NCBI RefSeq assembly: GCF_004122735.1 | Contig: NZ_SDIF01000010.1 | Location: 1 to 64,000 of the forward strand | From: Streptomyces sioyaensis | Lineage (GTDB): Bacteria; Actinomycetota; Actinomycetes; Streptomycetales; Streptomycetaceae | Direction: 5' to 3' | DNA length: 64,000 nt | Shown: piece by piece, positions 18,985 through 28,045 of the stretch | Numbering within the stretch: the first letter of the stretch is position 1 | Layout: every line of letters starts with the position of its first letter | Made by a program: the position numbers and the translations under genes | Notes under the pieces: generated by a model | Seen by the model: only the letters and a program-made list of their open reading frames with translations | Told to the model about the DNA's origin: nothing | Databases searched by the model: none

Positions 18985-19343
18985 CGGCGGTCCTGCTGAA
19001 GGGTCGCCCACAGGCCGTAGCCGTGCATGGCCTGCACGTCGCGCTCCATTTCCTCGCGGCTGCCGCTGGAGACCACCGCGCGCCCCTTGTGATGGACGTC
19101 GAGCATCAACTGGTGTGCCTTGTCCTTGGAGTAGCCGAAGTACGTCTGGAAGACGTAGGAGACATAGCTCATGAGGTTGACGGGGTCGTTGTGGACGATC
19201 GTGACCCACGGGAGGTCGGGCTCGGGGACCTCGAAGGGAGCCTCGCTCGACTCGGGACGCTCGGTCTCGACCGGGACACTGAGGGTGCAGTGGTGCGGCC
19301 GGAGCGTGTTCGTGGGTGACGGGTGGGCGCTCACAGGCCCCAT
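18981..19343 (-). CDS. clpS: ATP-dependent Clp protease adaptor ClpS
   Basis: About 120 residues. The ClpS core begins near residue 45 with [17 protein letters not shown], containing the NDPVN motif of the N-degron pocket, followed by the [16 protein letters not shown] helix that also lines it. It delivers proteins with destabilising N-terminal residues to the ClpC/ClpA-type unfoldase. The N-terminal 40 residues are a flexible extension. ATG at 19341-19343 preferred over an in-frame codon nine residues upstream. It is divergent from pncB and leads the clpS-DUF2017 operon. Confidence 0.93.
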   Translation of the reverse strand: MGPVSAHPSPTNTLRPHHCTLSVPVETERPESSEAPFEVPEPDLPWVTIVHNDPVNLMSYVSYVFQTYFGYSKDKAHQLMLDVHHKGRAVVSSGSREEMERDVQAMHGYGLWATLQQDRR

Positions 19344-19448
19344 GCTGCCACCCGGGGACCTGCGACGCACAAATGCCCCTCGCGCGGGCCGCGTCGGCGG
19401 CCCGCGGTCGCCCGCCGACAGGGGTCCCGGGAGGCCCGCACCCCACTA

Positions 19449-19463
19449 TCGTCAAAGTGACGA
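19449..19463 (+). promoter_or_regulatory. Inverted repeat in the clpS-pncB divergent region
   Basis: TCGTCA-AAG-TGACGA, a perfect 6-bp dyad with a 3-base centre, 24 bases before the pncB start. Position and symmetry suggest an operator for a dimeric regulator, perhaps one sensing NAD precursors. Confidence 0.55.
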
Positions 19464-19486
19464 GTATTGGGGGTAGCATCATCTCC

Positions 19487-20815
19487 ATGAACACAGCAGA
19501 CCTGGGGCTGCCGGTGGCCGTGCCGTCGACTGCGCTCTTCACCGACCAGTACGAACTCACCATGCTGCAGGCCGCGTTGCGGTCCGGCACCGCGGACCGG
19601 CGCTCGGTCTTCGAGGTCTTCACCCGCCGGCTGCCCGAGGGCCGCCGGTACGGCGTGGTGGGCGGCACCGGCCGGGTGCTGGACGCGGTGGAGAACTTCC
19701 GCTTCGACGAAACGATCCTCGGCTTTCTGCGCGAGCGCGGCATCCTCGACGAGCCGACCCTCGACCGGCTGGCCGGCTTCCGCTTCCGCGGCGACATCTG
19801 GGGCTACCCGGAGGGCGAGGTCTACTTCCCCGGCTCCCCCGTCATGCGGGTCGAGGGCACCTTCGCCGAGGCGGTGCTGCTGGAGACGGTGATCCTCTCG
19901 ATCCTCAACCACGATTCGGCGGTGGCCGCGGCCGCCTCCCGGATGGCGGTGGCGGCCGGCGACCGCCCGCTGATGGAGATGGGCGCCCGCCGTACCCACG
20001 AGCTGGCGGCGGTGGCCGCGGCCCGGGCCGCCTACGTCGGCGGCTTCCACACCACCTCCGACCTGGCCGCCGGCTTCCGGTACAACATCCCCACCGTCGG
20101 CACCAGCGCCCACGCCTTCACCCTGCTGCACGACACCGAGCGGGACGCCTTCACCGCCCAGGTCGACACCCTCGGCAGCGGCACGACCCTGCTCGTGGAC
20201 ACCTTCGACGTCGCCGAGGCGGTGCGCACCGCCGTGCAGGTGGCCGGGCCCGGCCTCGGTGCCGTACGGATCGACTCCGGCGATCTGCTGCTGATCGCCC
20301 ACCGGGTGCGCCAGCAGCTGGACGAGCTGGGCGCCACCAAGACCAAGATCGTGGTCACCAGCGATCTGGACGAGTACGCCATCGCCTCGCTGGCCGCCGC
20401 CCCGGTGGACGCCTACGGCGTCGGCACCCAGCTGGTGACCGGCAGCGGGCACCCGACCTGCTCGATGGTCTACAAGCTGGTCGCCCGCGCCGACAGCGAC
20501 GAGCCGGGGGCCCCGCTGCGGCCGGTGGCGAAGAAGTCGATGGGCGCCAAGAGCTCGCTCGGCGGCCGCAAGTGGGCGGCGCGCCGGCTGGACGCGGAGG
20601 GTGTCGCCGAGGCCGAGGTCATCGGCACCGGGCCGGTCCCGGCGGAGCTGGCGGAACGGCAGCTGCTGGTGCCGCTGGTGAGCGGCGGCACCGTGGTGGC
20701 CCGCGAGCCGCTGGACGCCGCCCGCGACCGGCACATCGCCGCCCGCGACCAGCTGCCGCTGTCGGCGACCCAGCTCTCCCGGGGCGAGGCCGTACTGCCC
20801 ACCGAATACGTCTGA
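19487..20815 (+). CDS. pncB: Nicotinate phosphoribosyltransferase
   Basis: A 442-residue cytoplasmic enzyme of the Preiss-Handler route: nicotinate + PRPP + ATP to nicotinate mononucleotide. Family signatures are FTDQYELTMLQAAL at the N-terminus, FEVFTRRLPEGRRYGV, the catalytic-His region GTSAHAFTLLHD, VRIDSGDLLLIAHRVR and GVGTQLVTGSGHP. Length matches the short bacterial form. ATG at 19487 lies after a G-rich stretch with no ideal ribosome site. pncA follows on the same strand 169 bp downstream, forming a salvage module. Confidence 0.94.
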   Translation: MNTADLGLPVAVPSTALFTDQYELTMLQAALRSGTADRRSVFEVFTRRLPEGRRYGVVGGTGRVLDAVENFRFDETILGFLRERGILDEPTLDRLAGFRFRGDIWGYPEGEVYFPGSPVMRVEGTFAEAVLLETVILSILNHDSAVAAAASRMAVAAGDRPLMEMGARRTHELAAVAAARAAYVGGFHTTSDLAAGFRYNIPTVGTSAHAFTLLHDTERDAFTAQVDTLGSGTTLLVDTFDVAEAVRTAVQVAGPGLGAVRIDSGDLLLIAHRVRQQLDELGATKTKIVVTSDLDEYAIASLAAAPVDAYGVGTQLVTGSGHPTCSMVYKLVARADSDEPGAPLRPVAKKSMGAKSSLGGRKWAARRLDAEGVAEAEVIGTGPVPAELAERQLLVPLVSGGTVVAREPLDAARDRHIAARDQLPLSATQLSRGEAVLPTEYV

Positions 20816-20984
20816 CCGCGGGCGTCCGGGCCGCCCGCGACGGAGCGCCGGCGGCCGCGGTGCGCCGGGGCGGCGGCCCGGCTCCGCCCCACTCCCGCAA
20901 TCCCCCGCCAGTGGCTACCCTCGGTCACACCACCACACCACACTCCGGGCCGGTCCCCCGATTCCCAGCCGGAAGGCACGCACC

Positions 20985-21581
20985 ATGCACCGGGCATTGA
21001 TCGTCGTTGATGTGCAGAACGACTTCTGTGAGGGCGGCAGCCTCGCGGTGGCGGGGGGTGCGGATGTCGCGGCGGCCATCACCGATCTGGTGGGCCAGGC
21101 GGCCGGCGGCTGCTACCGCTACGTCGTGGCCACCCGTGATCACCACATCGACCCGGGCGACCACTTCTCCGACCACCCGGACTACGAGCGCTCCTGGCCG
21201 GTGCACTGTGTGGCCGGCACGGAGGGCAGCGGCTTCCACCCCAATTTCGCCCCGGCGCTCGCCTCGGGCGCGATCGACGCGGTCTTCGACAAGGGCACCC
21301 ACTCCGGGGCGTACAGCGGCTTCGAGGGCCGGGACGAGAACGGCACCCCGCTCGCGGACTGGCTGCACCGGCACGACGTGACCGAGGTCGACGTGGTCGG
21401 CCTCGCCACCGACCACTGCGTACGCGCCACCGCCCTGGACGCGGTCCGCGCCGGGCTGCGCACCCACGTCCTGCTGGATCTGACGGCCGGCGTGGCCGCG
21501 CACACCACCGAGCGGGCGCTGGCGGAGCTGCGCGCGGCGGGCGCCGAGCTGACCGGGAAGCCGGTGGTCCTCGGCGGCTGA
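20985..21581 (+). CDS. pncA: Nicotinamidase (isochorismatase family)
   Basis: A 198-residue enzyme that deamidates nicotinamide to nicotinate, feeding PncB upstream. The catalytic triad Asp9, Lys103 and Cys145 is present (VVDVQNDF, FDKGTHSG, ATDHCVRAT), and Asp52, His54 and His74 are likely metal ligands. It belongs to the same fold as pyrazinamidase. ATG is preceded by a GGAAGG ribosome site. A hairpin terminator starts at the stop codon. Confidence 0.94.
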   Translation: MHRALIVVDVQNDFCEGGSLAVAGGADVAAAITDLVGQAAGGCYRYVVATRDHHIDPGDHFSDHPDYERSWPVHCVAGTEGSGFHPNFAPALASGAIDAVFDKGTHSGAYSGFEGRDENGTPLADWLHRHDVTEVDVVGLATDHCVRATALDAVRAGLRTHVLLDLTAGVAAHTTERALAELRAAGAELTGKPVVLGG

Positions 21582-21611
21582 CACCCACCGGGGCGGTGCC
21601 CCGGCGGGTGT
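21581..21611 (+). terminator. Hairpin terminator of pncA
   Basis: ACACCC-A-CCGGGGC pairs with GCCCCGG-C-GGGTGT around a 3-base loop, with one internal mismatch. It begins at the last base of the pncA stop. Confidence 0.75.
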
Positions 21612-21662
21612 CGCAGCGGGTGTCACGGCGGCCCTCCGCGGGCGCCCTCCGGGCCGCGCGCC

Positions 21663-22037
21663 CTACCCCGCGGCCCGGTAGTCGGCGGCGGGCGCCGGGG
21701 GGATCTGTGGTCGCATCAGCGCCCGTATCGGGTGCCACGACTCGGTGTCGTCCTCCGGGGTCTCGCGCCAGACCACCCCGTCGGGGTGGTGCAGGACGGC
21801 CGTGATCTCGTCGGGCGTGGGCGGCTCGGTGTTGCCGCGCAGGTAGACCCTGCGCAGCCCGAGGTTGCGCAGCCTGGTCAGGGCGCGCTGGCGATTCACC
21901 GCATGGACCAGCACCCGGACCCGGCACCCGCAGTCGTACGGGCCGGGCCGCGGGCCGTGCGCCGGCCTGGGCAGTGAGAGGGCGACCACCACGCTCCCTC
22001 CAGGGAGCCTGATGTAACCGCCACCGGACTTGGTCAT
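21663..22037 (-). CDS. Conserved hypothetical protein
   Basis: A 124-residue soluble protein that I do not recognise. A hydrophobic strand GSVVVALSLPRP is followed by a Cys pair (DCGCRVRVLV), a basic helix (RQRALTRLRNLGLRRVYLRG) and an acidic patch with Trp residues (GVVWRETPEDDTESWHP). The C-terminus is Pro/Ala rich. ATG with GGGGGAG ribosome site. It lies alone between pncA (convergent) and the secreted protease terminator. Confidence 0.65.
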   Translation of the reverse strand: MTKSGGGYIRLPGGSVVVALSLPRPAHGPRPGPYDCGCRVRVLVHAVNRQRALTRLRNLGLRRVYLRGNTEPPTPDEITAVLHHPDGVVWRETPEDDTESWHPIRALMRPQIPPAPAADYRAAG

Positions 22038-22087
22038 TTCTCCCCCGTGAGACTTCGCGTCAACAAGGAACTGTAGAACGCATCTAA

Positions 22088-22133
22088 ACGCTAATCGGCC
22101 GCCGCCCGCTAGGGGGCAACGGCCGAATAGCGT
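22088..22133 (-). terminator. Terminator of the M6 protease gene
   Basis: Stem ACGCTA...CGGCCG with CGGCCG...TAGCGT (one mismatch inside), 18-base loop, followed on the minus strand by TTTAG. It lies 21 bases after the protease stop. Confidence 0.75.
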
Positions 22134-22153
22134 CTGACCTGCTATTTTACCTT

Positions 22154-24544
22154 TTACTTACCTGCCGGACCCACCTGAATCGTCACCGTGGAGCCGTCCC
22201 GGGCCTCCTTGAGGATCTTGATCCGGGTGTTGGTGTCAGGAACGATCACGCCACCGGTCGGGTTGGTCTTGTCGTAGTAGACCCCGTGCCGGTCGTCGAA
22301 GAGCGTGACGCCCTTCTTCGACGCGATCTTGACCGGCGTGCCGTCCCGGTGGAGGGTCAGCGCGTCGGTCGGGAACCGCGTGAAGGTCGAGTCGTAGCTC
22401 TGGAAGCGGTTGCGCATCAGCTTGCCGTCGGCCCAGTGCTCGGCCTTGGGGTGCGCGTCGACCGGCAGGATCTGCCCGTAGCCGGGGTGCTGGCCGACGT
22501 TGTTGTCCGGCTGCGAGGTGTCCCACAGCCAGATCAGCACACCGTTCTGGTACGGGAAGTGCTCCACCCAGTCCGGCTTGGCCGTGGTCCAGCCGAAGTT
22601 GTACGGGCCGACCTTGAGGGTCTTGTCGTACGACACGTACTGGCGGTTCTCGGCGATGTAGTACTGCGGGTAGTCCTTGGTGAAGGACGCACCGATCCGC
22701 GAGAAGCCCTTGCTGGTCCAGCCGTTGTCGCCGCTCTCGGCGTTGTCGCTGAACAGCGGCTTGCCGTCCGCGGTCACGCTGACGACGTCGGCCGCGAAGC
22801 CCTTGCCGTTGGTGCCGCCGTCGGTCTGGTAGCGGAAGCGCAGGTCGATCTTCTTGCCCGCGTAGGCGTCCAGCGGGTAGGCCAGGTCCTGGTAGGCGGC
22901 CACGGTGCCGGTCAGCGCGGGCTTGTCGCTGCCGTCGCGCGAAAGGGGCTTGCCGTTGGCGGTGCCGTCCAGCGCGGTCCAGTTGTTGCCGCCGTCGGTC
23001 GAGACCTCGGCGTAGAGGTAGTCGTAGTCCTTCTCGATGTCCCACCAGCCCTTGAGGCCCAGGGACGCCTTGGACTTGCCGGTGAGGTCCACCTGCCGGG
23101 TCAGGGTGTTCTTCAGGTCGTCGCCCCTGCCGCTCCACCACTGGTGGGAGCCCTCGGCGGGCTGCACGACGTCGGTCTTGACCTGCTTGGCGGGCAGCGT
23201 GACGACCACGGCCTGCTTGTTCTTGGTGTTGTACTCCGCGACGCCCAGCTTGTAGGAGGACTTGGACGCGGCCTTCGCCTTGCCGTAGTTGAGCCAGCCC
23301 AGCTGCAGCTTGTCCCAGGCGCTCATGTCGCCGGGCAGGTTGCCGATGCTGTCCTTGCCGGTGCCGAGCCAGGAGCCGCCCGACATCAGCGACCAGAAGT
23401 CCACGGAGGATTCGCCGGTGCCGGAGGTGTCGTACTCGTCCGGCAGGCCCAGGTCGTGACCGTACTCATGGGCGAAGACGCCGAGTCCGCCGTTCTCCGG
23501 CTGCATGGTGTAGTCGCCGACCCAGATCCCGGTGTCGCCGATCTGGGTGCCGCCCGCCTTGTTGGCACCCGGGCCGGTCTTGCCCGCGTCGGTGCCGTAG
23601 GCGTACCAGCGGTGTGCCCAGAGAGCGTCGGCCTTCTGGACGCCGCCGCCGGCGGACTCGTCCTCGCCGGCGTGCACGATCTGGAAGTGGTCGATGTAGC
23701 CGTCGGGCTCGTTGAAGTTGCCGTCGCCGTCGTGGTCGTAGCGGTCCCACTGGTCGTACTTGGCGAGGTCGGCCTTGATCTGGGCGTCGGTACGACCCTT
23801 GGCCTTCTGGTCCTTGGCCCACTGGTTGACGCCGTCGCGGATCAGGTCCCAGACGTTGTTGCAGTTGTGCTGGCCGCAGTAGTTGGAGCCGTAACGGGCC
23901 TCGTTCGAGTCGACCTTGACCCAGTCGGAGACCTCGCCGTTGACCGAGTAGCGGCCCGAGGACTGCTTCTCGTAGTACTTCGCCAGCGACTGCTTCTTCT
24001 TGTCGTGGGAGAAGTACAGGTCCTGGAAGTGCTTCTGGTTGAAGTCCTTCTGCCAGGCCGTGCTGTTGTCCTTGGCACGGTCCGGCTGGGCTATCTGGTT
24101 GTGCGCCGGGCCGGGGGCACCGCCGTACTTCTTCACCGGCGGCTGGGGGCCGTCGCCGTCCGGGTCGTACATCGTGGTGTTGTCGACCTTGTCGCCGAAG
24201 TCCACCAGGATCGTGAAGATCTTGTCGGTCTTCTTCCGGGCCAGCTCGACGTACTTGCTCTTGCCGAGCTTGACGACCGCGGAACCGCCCCGCTCGGTCG
24301 GCTTGGCGTCACCGGCGAGGACCTGCTGGAGGGCTTCCTTGCGCTCGGCCGCCTGCCGGTCGCTGAACGGGCCCTTGAGGTCGTGGGCCACGGTCCGCTC
24401 AGGGGCCGGGTCATGGCGCCTGGCGACGGGCGACGGACCCTGCGGGTCGGCCGAAGCCACCCCCGAAGACAAAGCGGCCGCCCCGATCGCAGCAATTGCC
24501 GTGGCCAGGGCGGCCGATCTGAACACCGTTCTCTGCTGTCTCAC
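22154..24544 (-). CDS. Secreted M6-family metalloprotease (immune inhibitor A type)
   Basis: A 796-residue exported protease. The GTG at 24542-24544, after GGGGAGG, gives a signal peptide with a short basic N-terminus, the hydrophobic stretch LATAIAAIGAAALSS and cleavage near ASA-DP. A propeptide follows, then the catalytic zinc motif HEYGHDLGLPDEYD (HExxHxxGxxD) near residue 358, with DFWSLMSGGSW after it as the Met-turn. Acidic DPDGDG and DHDGDG stretches are likely calcium sites. The C-terminal half contains a MAM/lectin-like beta domain. Such enzymes degrade extracellular protein during mycelial growth. Confidence 0.92.
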   Translation of the reverse strand: MRQQRTVFRSAALATAIAAIGAAALSSGVASADPQGPSPVARRHDPAPERTVAHDLKGPFSDRQAAERKEALQQVLAGDAKPTERGGSAVVKLGKSKYVELARKKTDKIFTILVDFGDKVDNTTMYDPDGDGPQPPVKKYGGAPGPAHNQIAQPDRAKDNSTAWQKDFNQKHFQDLYFSHDKKKQSLAKYYEKQSSGRYSVNGEVSDWVKVDSNEARYGSNYCGQHNCNNVWDLIRDGVNQWAKDQKAKGRTDAQIKADLAKYDQWDRYDHDGDGNFNEPDGYIDHFQIVHAGEDESAGGGVQKADALWAHRWYAYGTDAGKTGPGANKAGGTQIGDTGIWVGDYTMQPENGGLGVFAHEYGHDLGLPDEYDTSGTGESSVDFWSLMSGGSWLGTGKDSIGNLPGDMSAWDKLQLGWLNYGKAKAASKSSYKLGVAEYNTKNKQAVVVTLPAKQVKTDVVQPAEGSHQWWSGRGDDLKNTLTRQVDLTGKSKASLGLKGWWDIEKDYDYLYAEVSTDGGNNWTALDGTANGKPLSRDGSDKPALTGTVAAYQDLAYPLDAYAGKKIDLRFRYQTDGGTNGKGFAADVVSVTADGKPLFSDNAESGDNGWTSKGFSRIGASFTKDYPQYYIAENRQYVSYDKTLKVGPYNFGWTTAKPDWVEHFPYQNGVLIWLWDTSQPDNNVGQHPGYGQILPVDAHPKAEHWADGKLMRNRFQSYDSTFTRFPTDALTLHRDGTPVKIASKKGVTLFDDRHGVYYDKTNPTGGVIVPDTNTRIKILKEARDGSTVTIQVGPAGK

Positions 24545-24951
24545 TTGGCGCTGTCCTCCCCTTAGACCGGTCACTGTTCGAGGGCATTCGACCGGAAGTA
24601 CGGGGAAAAAGACAGATCTTGACTTGAGCACGACAGCGAAGTACGTTACTCGGTCCGCCAGTTGCGGCTATCGAACAGCGGACGGCGCCGCGGTGGCGGA
24701 GGTCACCTCACGCCACCACCGGGGCAGGGACCGGGCGTATATGCCCGCTGGGCATGCGCCCCCGCCGCCAGCTGGCATGACTCCACGCCCCCCGCGCGCC
24801 GCAGGCCGTTCCGTGCGCCCCTGTGCTTCGGAACCGTGGGTTAGGTCACGCTTACTTGGCGTTCCGCCCGGGCAGTCAGGACCGTAGGCTCCTTCGATGG
24901 CGCGTGCTTGACCGACACCCCCCTACCGACCCTCCGAGGACGGATTCCGCC
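24545..24951. other. Divergent intergenic region, 407 bp
   Basis: Separates the secreted protease from a small membrane-protein gene. It should hold promoters for both; an AT-richer stretch near 24600-24650 is the likely protease promoter. It also contains an iron-box-like sequence at 24841-24859 (see findings). No gene is seen. Confidence 0.45.
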
Positions 24952-25308
24952 ATGCCTCGTCCGACTGCCGCACAGCTCGCCTACGGTTCGGCCACCGTCT
25001 TTTTCTCCACCCTCGCGATGCTGCTGCTGTCGCAGACGCAGACCGGGATCGGGATCGCGGTCATCGCCATCGCCGGACTCGGGCTCGGGCTGCTGGTCGC
25101 CATGACGGTGCCGATGCCCGAGGTGCCGCGGGTGGTCCGCCGGCGTGCCGGACGGGCCAAGTCGCCCGCCGTACCCGCCCCTTTGCGGGCCGTCCCGTCA
25201 CCGTCCGGACGCATCCGGCGGGCGGGTTCCGCATCCCGTGGCGGCTGGGGGAAGGTCACCGAGCCGGCCGCGGCCGCCCGGGGCCGGCTCGGCGAGCACT
25301 CACGCTGA
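24952..25308 (+). CDS. Small two-helix membrane protein
   Basis: A 118-residue protein with two hydrophobic segments near residues 12-28 (ATVFFSTLAMLLLS) and 33-53 (IGIAVIAIAGLGLGLLVAM), then a basic, Ala/Pro-rich cytoplasmic tail. The family is not recognised, and its start has CGAGGA upstream. Its last nine bases overlap the end of the convergent RDD-protein gene. Confidence 0.65.
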   Translation: MPRPTAAQLAYGSATVFFSTLAMLLLSQTQTGIGIAVIAIAGLGLGLLVAMTVPMPEVPRVVRRRAGRAKSPAVPAPLRAVPSPSGRIRRAGSASRGGWGKVTEPAAAARGRLGEHSR

Positions 25309-26130
25309 CGGGGGCGGGGGCGGGGGCGGAGCCGGGGCCTGCTCCGTGGACACCACCACGGTCTTTGCCGCCTTGTCGTGCAGACACTGCTGATACGGCT
25401 TGTCCCAGGTGCACCACAAGACGTTGATCAGCCAGAAGACGAAGCCGCAGCAGGGCACGATCTCCGGCAGCGTGTAGACCGCGGCCCGGGTCCAGCCCGC
25501 CTGGGGCGTGGGGATCGAGCCGTTCGAGAGCATCGCCACCCGGATCTTCATCGCCATCTTGCCGAGGGTCTGCCCCCGGCTGCTGAGCATCAGCCCCTCG
25601 TAGATCAGATACGCCAGCATGGTGACGCCCGAGACCGTCCACTGCGCGCGGGCCTGGTCGCTGTCGGTACTGAAGTAGTTCACCCCGCCGACGATCACGG
25701 ACATGATGATGCCCACCGGAACCCCGATGATGATCGCGTCGATGATGCGCGCGACGAGCCGGCGGCCGCGGTTGGCCAACGGCGGCATCCCGGCCAGCGG
25801 ATCGGCCGGCTGCCCGTACTGCCCGCCGTAGGGATCGCCGGCATACGGGCCGCCCGGGTAGGGACCACTGCCGTAGGGACCACCGCCGTACGGGCCGCCT
25901 CCGGGGGGCGGGGTCCCGCCGGGAGGCGGCGGGGGCTGCTGGCCGCCCGGGGGTGGTGCGGCCCCCTCGCCGCCGCCCGAACCGTTGGCGTGGTTGTTGC
26001 GCGGGGAGCCGTTCTCGCGGGAAGAGCTGTTGCGGGGAGCGCCGCCCGCCGGGGGCTCCTGCGGCTTCTTCAGGAACGGCTCGTCCTCCGGCGGCTCACC
26101 GGCGCCGGGCCCGGGCTGGTCGGTACTCAT
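25300..26130 (-). CDS. RDD-family membrane protein with Gly/Pro/Tyr-rich N-terminus
   Basis: A 276-residue protein. The first 115 residues are disordered, rich in Pro, Gly and Tyr, with GPYGGGPYGSGPYPGGPYA-type tandem repeats. The RDD domain follows (ANRGRRLVARIIDAIIIGVPVG, then SSRGQTLGKMAMKIRV), with about four transmembrane helices. RDD proteins are poorly understood; some act as transporters. A Cys pair (VPCCGF) lies in the last helix. It lies directly downstream of a second RDD gene on the same strand. Confidence 0.85.
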   Translation of the reverse strand: MSTDQPGPGAGEPPEDEPFLKKPQEPPAGGAPRNSSSRENGSPRNNHANGSGGGEGAAPPPGGQQPPPPPGGTPPPGGGPYGGGPYGSGPYPGGPYAGDPYGGQYGQPADPLAGMPPLANRGRRLVARIIDAIIIGVPVGIIMSVIVGGVNYFSTDSDQARAQWTVSGVTMLAYLIYEGLMLSSRGQTLGKMAMKIRVAMLSNGSIPTPQAGWTRAAVYTLPEIVPCCGFVFWLINVLWCTWDKPYQQCLHDKAAKTVVVSTEQAPAPPPPPPPSA

Positions 26131-26288
26131 GGCCCGAGTCGACCGCTTGTCGCGGCCCGCCGCATCCGGCGAAGTCCGTTCGGGGGACCGGCGCCCGCCG
26201 GACGGGAACGCCGCCGGCCGCACCCGGACCGCGCCGGCGCACGAGGACCGGCCACCCGGACGGCGGGCAGCCGGTCCCGCGCGCACGC

Positions 26289-27809
26289 TCAGCCGGACGC
26301 GACGAACGTCCGCGCCAGCTTGTCGTGCCAGCACTGGCGCCACGGCCGGTCGAACAGACACCAGGCGGCGTTCAGCACGCCGACCGCGAGGACGCCGAGC
26401 ACGCCGTAGACGAACCAGCGCTTGAGCGCGGCGCCGAGGGTCGGGGTGTCGTGGCTCTCGATGTCGAGGACCCGGACCCCGCACAGCTTCTTGCCCAGGG
26501 TGCGGCCCCACTTGAGGGTCGGCAGCGCCTCGTAGAGCGCACCGCCGATCAGCAGCACGGCCAGGATCGTGGCGAAGACCGGGATGGTCGTGCCGTCGAT
26601 GAGATAGACCGTCACCTGGCGGCCGGACTGCTTGGCGGCCTCGACCTTGGCGGCGATGTGGTCCGTGACGGTGCCCCACATGGGAACGGCCACCGCGGCG
26701 GTGACCGCGCCCAGCACCAAGGTGTCGATCAGCCGGGCCGCGAACCGGCGGCCGAGGCCCGCCGGGTGGCCCTGCGCCGCCTGGAGTGCTTCGTAGAAGG
26801 GGTCGGCGGCGGCCGGCGGCTTCCAGGGGATGACACCGTCGGCGTCGGCACCCTGCGGGCCGGACGCGGCCGACGCGGCACCGCCCTGCGCCGGGAAACC
26901 GGCCGCGGGCGCCTGCTGACCGGCCGCCTGCTGACCGGGCGGCTGCTGCGCCGGGGTCTGCGGGGCGGGCGCCTGCGGGGCCGCAGCCTGCGGGCGGGAG
27001 GCCTGCTGCTGCGGGGGCTGTTGCTGCGGTGCCGGGCGGTTCTGCTGCTGGGGTGCGCCGACGGAGGGGAGCGCCTGCGGGGACCCGGCACCGGGCGACG
27101 CGGAGGCCGTGCGGCCGGTGCCCGCGGCGCGGAACGTCATCGTCTCGTGGGCCTTGGCGGGCTCACCGGCGTCCGGCCGGACCGCGCGGATCGCGGTGGT
27201 GCCCTGGTCGCCGGAGCCCTTGCCGCGGCGGGCGGCCGGGTTCACCGCGCGGATGGCGACCGTCCCGTCGGACGGGGGCTTGGGGGCGGACGCCTCCGCG
27301 GCCTCCACACCGGCCGGTTCCGCGCGCTGCGGCGGCACCGCACCCCACGCGGGGGCGCCCGACGGGGTGCCGGGAGGCGCCTGCTCCGGCGAACCCCAGG
27401 AGACCCGGTGGTCGCTCTCGCCGGCGAACCCGGCCTGGCGCGAGGCGTCGGCCCCCCAGGCGGCGCCCGCTTCGGGGCCGGCGCCGTGCAGCCGGGCCGT
27501 GTCGTCCCAGTTCGCGGCGGGCGGGGCCGCGAGCTCGCCGCCGCGGCGGACGACCGGCAGCGCGGAGCCCCCGGCCGCGTCCTCCTCGTCGAAGAAGACC
27601 GGGCCGGTCTCCTCGACGGCGGGGGCCGCAGGCGGGGCCGCGCCGGGCGGCGGGGCGGGCATGGCCTCGCCGTCGGCCGGGGCCGGCCGGCTGGTGCCCG
27701 GCACCCATGCGGCACCGTTCCAGTACCGGATGTAGCCGGGGATGGACGGGTCCGGGTAGAAGCCTGGCGTGGGGCTACCGCCGGCGGATCCTGAGGTAGG
27801 GGCGCTCAT
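26289..27809 (-). CDS. RDD-family membrane protein with DUF2510 domain
   Basis: A 506-residue protein in three parts. An N-terminal DUF2510-like segment (PGFYPDPSIPGYIRYWNGAAW) is followed by a disordered stretch of about 300 residues rich in Ala, Pro and Gln. The linker repeats a short motif three times: GTVAIRAVNP, GTTAIRAVRP and ETMTFRAAGT. The C-terminus is an RDD domain (LGRRFAARLIDTLVLG, KWGRTLGKKLCGVRVL) with about four helices. The motifs centred on Thr could be phosphorylation or FHA-binding sites (speculative). ATG at 27807-27809. Confidence 0.85.
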   Translation of the reverse strand: MSAPTSGSAGGSPTPGFYPDPSIPGYIRYWNGAAWVPGTSRPAPADGEAMPAPPPGAAPPAAPAVEETGPVFFDEEDAAGGSALPVVRRGGELAAPPAANWDDTARLHGAGPEAGAAWGADASRQAGFAGESDHRVSWGSPEQAPPGTPSGAPAWGAVPPQRAEPAGVEAAEASAPKPPSDGTVAIRAVNPAARRGKGSGDQGTTAIRAVRPDAGEPAKAHETMTFRAAGTGRTASASPGAGSPQALPSVGAPQQQNRPAPQQQPPQQQASRPQAAAPQAPAPQTPAQQPPGQQAAGQQAPAAGFPAQGGAASAASGPQGADADGVIPWKPPAAADPFYEALQAAQGHPAGLGRRFAARLIDTLVLGAVTAAVAVPMWGTVTDHIAAKVEAAKQSGRQVTVYLIDGTTIPVFATILAVLLIGGALYEALPTLKWGRTLGKKLCGVRVLDIESHDTPTLGAALKRWFVYGVLGVLAVGVLNAAWCLFDRPWRQCWHDKLARTFVASG

Positions 27810-28045
27810 GTCCGAAGTCCCGTATCTGTACTCGGCCTGTGGAATGTGGAGTGCAGTCTGCCGCAACGCGGCGTCCACATCTATCAGACCCCGGGTTGTG
27901 CGGTGCCCATGCCCGCCCACGACCACCTGGAAGAGGCGCGGGAAAAAAGTTGTACGAAGTCGCGTAATGGTCCGGCTCCCTGCGGCTCTCCTACCCTGCG
28001 GGCCGCGTTCCGGGCGTCCGCAGGGAACGAGGAAAGGCGGACGTC

